Positions 37,843 to 40,378 of a stretch of 40,378 nucleotides of DNA are shown here, piece after piece. The position numbers were made by a program, and so were the translations under genes. The notes under the pieces were generated by a model, which worked only from the letters and a program-made list of their open reading frames with translations, made no database searches and was not told the origin of the DNA. Source of the stretch: Nevskia sp. Its GTDB lineage: Bacteria; Pseudomonadota; Gammaproteobacteria; Nevskiales; Nevskiaceae. The stretch lies in the NCBI GenBank assembly GCA_021732745.1, contig JAKFUK010000001.1, positions 2,553 to 42,930 of the forward strand, written 5' to 3'. How positions within the stretch are numbered: the first letter of the stretch is position 1; each line of letters starts with the position of its first letter.

Positions 37843-38994
37843 ATGCAATTCGCCTTTACCGAAGAGCAGCACCAATATCGCGACATCGTCGCGCGTTTCT
37901 GTCGGGAGCAGTCGCCATCGACTCGCGTGCGAGCACAGATGGCCAGCGAGGCAGGCTTTGATCGCGAGCTGTGGAAGCAGTTGTGCGGAGACCTGGGGAT
38001 GTCCGGCGTGCACGTGCCCGAAGCCCTTGGAGGCCATGGCTACGGCGCCGTGGAGCTGGGCATCGCCAGCGAGGAAATGGGCCGCGTGAATTTCTGCGGC
38101 CCCTACTTCTCGTCATGCGTGCTGGCCAGCTACGCACTGCTCAATGGCGCCACGCCGCGCCAGCAGGCCGAGTGGCTGCCGCAGCTCTGCTCCGGCGCGG
38201 TCATCGCGAGCCTCGCGCTCGCGGAGACCGGCGGAAGCTGGCATCCCGGCACGGTCACGGCGACCGCGGTGGAACGGGACGGCCACTGGCGGATCGACGG
38301 CATCAAGAGTTACGTGCTCGATGGTCATGTGGCCGACCTGTTCATCGTGGCCGCACGCCGTCCCGGCAGCCAGGGTCTGGAAGGCTTGTCGCTGTTCGCG
38401 GTGCCGGCCACGGCGCGTGGACTCTCCGCGCACCCGCTGAAGACCATCGACACCACGCGGCGGCTGTCGCGCGTCGAGTTCAACGGCGTGCAGGCCAGCC
38501 TGCTGGGCGAGGCCGAAACCGCCGCCGCCGGCCTGCTGCGAACGCTGGATCAAGCCACGATCGCGCTCGCATCCGAAATGGTCGGCGGCGCACAGGCGCT
38601 GCTGGACTCGACGGTGGCCTACGCCAAGTTGCGCGTTCAGTTCGGCAGGGTCATCGGCAGCTTCCAGGCCATCAAGCACCGGCTTGCGGACCTGCTGCTG
38701 GAGCTGGAGTTCGCGCGCTCGGCCGCCTATCGCGCCTGCGAACTGGCAGCCGAAGATCCGTTGCCGCTGCGCGAGGCCGCGGCTATGGCCAAGGCGCTGG
38801 CGTCCGACGCCTTCATGCTCGCGGCGCGGGAGGCGGTACAGCTCCATGGCGGCATCGGTTTCACCTGGGAGCACGACACCCATCTTTACTTCAAGCGCGC
38901 CCAGGGCTCGTCCGTGCTGCTCGGCAGCGCCGCCGAACATCGTGATCGCTACGTGCTGAGCCTTGCGGCACGAGCAGCCGGAGACCGCCTGTGA
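37843..38994 (+). CDS. acyl-CoA dehydrogenase, first of an overlapping pair
   Basis: 383 residues with the full ACAD layout. The N-terminal helices include FTEEQHQYRDIVARFC and VHVPEALGGHGYGAVEL; the middle domain starts LALAETGGSWHPGTV; the C-terminal helices contain VQFGRVIGSFQAIKHRLADL and the late QLHGGIGFTWEHD. The enzyme would use FAD and pass electrons to an electron-transfer flavoprotein. The active-site glutamate position cannot be assigned with certainty; the pair may form a heteromeric dehydrogenase like those in steroid side-chain degradation. A GGAGAG precedes the ATG at 37843, and the stop overlaps the next start (GTGA). Confidence 0.9.
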   Translation: MQFAFTEEQHQYRDIVARFCREQSPSTRVRAQMASEAGFDRELWKQLCGDLGMSGVHVPEALGGHGYGAVELGIASEEMGRVNFCGPYFSSCVLASYALLNGATPRQQAEWLPQLCSGAVIASLALAETGGSWHPGTVTATAVERDGHWRIDGIKSYVLDGHVADLFIVAARRPGSQGLEGLSLFAVPATARGLSAHPLKTIDTTRRLSRVEFNGVQASLLGEAETAAAGLLRTLDQATIALASEMVGGAQALLDSTVAYAKLRVQFGRVIGSFQAIKHRLADLLLELEFARSAAYRACELAAEDPLPLREAAAMAKALASDAFMLAAREAVQLHGGIGFTWEHDTHLYFKRAQGSSVLLGSAAEHRDRYVLSLAARAAGDRL

Positions 38995-40253
38995 GCATCC
39001 CCACCGAGGCATCCGTGCGCGACGAGGTCCGCGCCTGGCTGGTAGAGAACTGGAGTCCGGAACTGGGACTGGCCGAATGGCGTCGCCGGCTGATCGAGTC
39101 CGGCTGGGGCTGCCCGTCCTGGCCGACGGCGTGGTTTGGCCGCGGGCTGCCGCCGGCACTGGCGGCGGCGGCCGAAGACGAGATGCGCCTGGCCGGTGCT
39201 GTCGGCGTCGCGCAGTTCGGCGTGCGAATGCTGGTGGCCGCAACCCTGCTCGAACACGGCACGGATGAACAGAAGCGCCGTCTGCTGCCGCGCCTGCTGA
39301 CCGGCGAGGACACCTGGTGCCAGCTGTTCAGCGAACCCGGCAGCGGGTCGGATCTCGCCGGCGTGAGCACGCGGGCGGCCGAGGACGCCGAGGGCTGGAC
39401 CGTGACCGGCCAGAAGGTCTGGACCACCAGCGCCCAGCACGCGCATTACGGCATCCTGCTCGCGCGCACCGACTGGGACCTGCCCAAGCATCGCGGCCTG
39501 AGCTTCTTCGTGCTCCCCATGCACCAGGCCGGCGTGGAAGTACGGCCCCTGCGGCAGATGAACGGCTATTCCTCGTTCAATGAGGTCTTCATCTCCGGCG
39601 CGCACATCGGCCGCGAGGGACTGGTCGGCAAGCTCGGCGAGGGCTGGAAGGTGGCGCTGACCACGCTGGCGCACGAGCGGCGCCTGGCCGATTCCATGCG
39701 TAACTGGGGGCGACTCCAGCTCGGCGCGGGCCGCATCTACGAGGAGCTCAAGACCGAACACGCGGCGGTGATGGAGCCGTACAAGTGGTACGCCCAGCGC
39801 GCCGGCCGCGCCGACCTGCTGATCGAACGTGCCCAGCGCAGCGGCCGCATCGAGGATGCCGTGGTACGCCAGGACATCGCGCGCGCACTGATGATCGAGC
39901 GCGCCAGCGAGTGGACCGCGGCGCGCGCGCGCGGCGCACGCGCCAACGGCCAGCCGCCGGGACCGGAAGGTTCGCTGGGCAAGCTCGCCGCCAGCAACGT
40001 CGCCCGTGCGGCCGCGCGAGCCCATGCCAGCATCAGTGGTGCGGAGTCGATGCTGGCCGGCGAGGATGGACCGGAGCAGGGACTGATCGCCGAGATCCTG
40101 GTTTCGGTGCCCGCCTGCTCGATTGCCGGCGGCACCGACGAGATCCAGCGAAACATCATCGCCGAGCGCGTGCTCGGCCTGCCCAGGGAGCCCGGTGGCG
40201 ACGCCGAGATGCCGTTCCGCGACGTGCGCCGGAATTCCTCCGGCAGCCGATAA
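38991..40253 (+). CDS. acyl-CoA dehydrogenase, second of an overlapping pair
   Basis: 420 residues from a GTG at 38991 that overlaps the stop of the previous gene. The FAD/substrate loop LFSEPGSGSDLAG, VTGQKVWTTSAQHAHYGILL, and the C-terminal SIAGGTDEIQRNIIAERVLG are those of the FadE-type dehydrogenases. The length and the final IQRNIIAERVLGLP stretch resemble the partner that carries the flavin contacts in two-gene dehydrogenases. Together with the upstream gene it would desaturate a bulky acyl-CoA. The gene is followed 13 bases later by a ligase gene, in one transcription unit. Confidence 0.92.
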   Translation: MSIPTEASVRDEVRAWLVENWSPELGLAEWRRRLIESGWGCPSWPTAWFGRGLPPALAAAAEDEMRLAGAVGVAQFGVRMLVAATLLEHGTDEQKRRLLPRLLTGEDTWCQLFSEPGSGSDLAGVSTRAAEDAEGWTVTGQKVWTTSAQHAHYGILLARTDWDLPKHRGLSFFVLPMHQAGVEVRPLRQMNGYSSFNEVFISGAHIGREGLVGKLGEGWKVALTTLAHERRLADSMRNWGRLQLGAGRIYEELKTEHAAVMEPYKWYAQRAGRADLLIERAQRSGRIEDAVVRQDIARALMIERASEWTAARARGARANGQPPGPEGSLGKLAASNVARAAARAHASISGAESMLAGEDGPEQGLIAEILVSVPACSIAGGTDEIQRNIIAERVLGLPREPGGDAEMPFRDVRRNSSGSR

Positions 40254-40266
40254 CCAGGAGAGACCG

Positions 40267-40378
40267 ATGCTTATAGATCCCATCATCCGTGCCTCGCGTG
40301 CGAAGACCTTGCGCAGCAACGGCGAGTGGCTCGACATCCCGCTGCTCCGTTACTTCGACGAGGCCGTCGCGGCCAATC
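40267..40378 (+). CDS. probable AMP-dependent acyl-CoA ligase, N-terminal part only
   Basis: The first 37 codons, beginning MLIDPIIRASRAKTL, follow a GGAGAG ribosome binding site and run off the right edge. The pattern LRSNGEWLDIPLLRYFDEAV AAN is like the start of cyclohexanecarboxylate-CoA-ligase type AMP-forming synthetases, which open with a short helix pair before the AAxxP segment. The call rests on this short piece and the operon context with two dehydrogenases. Confidence 0.5.
   Translation, partial: MLIDPIIRASRAKTLRSNGEWLDIPLLRYFDEAVAAN

Overview
The window is high-GC DNA from a proteobacterium. The Rieske-dioxygenase biphenyl operon, FadL and RND genes, TonB receptor and IS families fit a hydrocarbon-degrading gammaproteobacterium; a Nevskiales/Xanthomonadales-type host is a guess from general look, not a measurement. 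It is an accessory, catabolic stretch with three degradation or transport modules separated by insertion-sequence debris and decayed genes.

Layout. 1-1014 (minus): start of a TonB-dependent receptor of the hemoglobin/heme type and an unrecognised, probably truncated ORF. 1309-1417: a tRNA-like gene with two anticodon-type hairpins. 1449-4001 (minus): a two-gene unit of a KfrA-like coiled-coil DNA-binding protein and a HEPN/RES-domain toxin-like protein broken by a frameshift, with palindromic operator candidates upstream. 4097-8285: a mobile-element junkyard. A P-type (copper-type) ATPase remnant is split by a complete 3,026-bp IS66 element with an exact 8-bp target duplication and a pRiA4b ORF-3-like passenger; next to it are a stray IS66-type end and an IS30 remnant.

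8381-15401 (plus): a GntR regulator followed by a complete biphenyl upper-pathway set: dioxygenase large and small subunits, ferredoxin, ferredoxin reductase, dihydrodiol dehydrogenase, extradiol dioxygenase and HOPDA hydrolase. Together they would turn biphenyl (or a related aryl compound) into benzoate plus 2-hydroxypenta-2,4-dienoate. All catalytic residues checked in BphA1, BphB, BphC and BphD are present. No genes for pentadienoate or benzoate catabolism are in the window. 15600-17870: an IS3-family remnant interrupted by an IS110-family element that has a long 5' non-coding region suitable for a bridge RNA.

17975-24460 (plus): MarR regulator, FadL/TodX-type outer-membrane protein (frameshifted), RND adaptor lipoprotein and RND pump, plausibly hydrophobic-compound uptake and efflux beside the bph genes. 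24749-25093: small DUF6122-like membrane protein.

25272-35460 (minus): a tightly packed seven-gene acyl-CoA operon: acyl-CoA dehydrogenase-like protein, two tandem carboxyltransferase paralogues, one biotin carboxylase/biotin carrier subunit, two enoyl-CoA hydratases of the methylglutaconyl type and an acyl-CoA synthetase. This is the gene logic of leucine/isovalerate (liu) or acyclic terpene (atu) catabolism, but the substrate cannot be fixed from sequence. 35806-37821 (plus): pseudogenes of a sigma-54 activator (GAF plus AAA+) and of an alpha/beta hydrolase. 37843-40378 (plus): two overlapping acyl-CoA dehydrogenase genes and the start of a probable acyl-CoA ligase.
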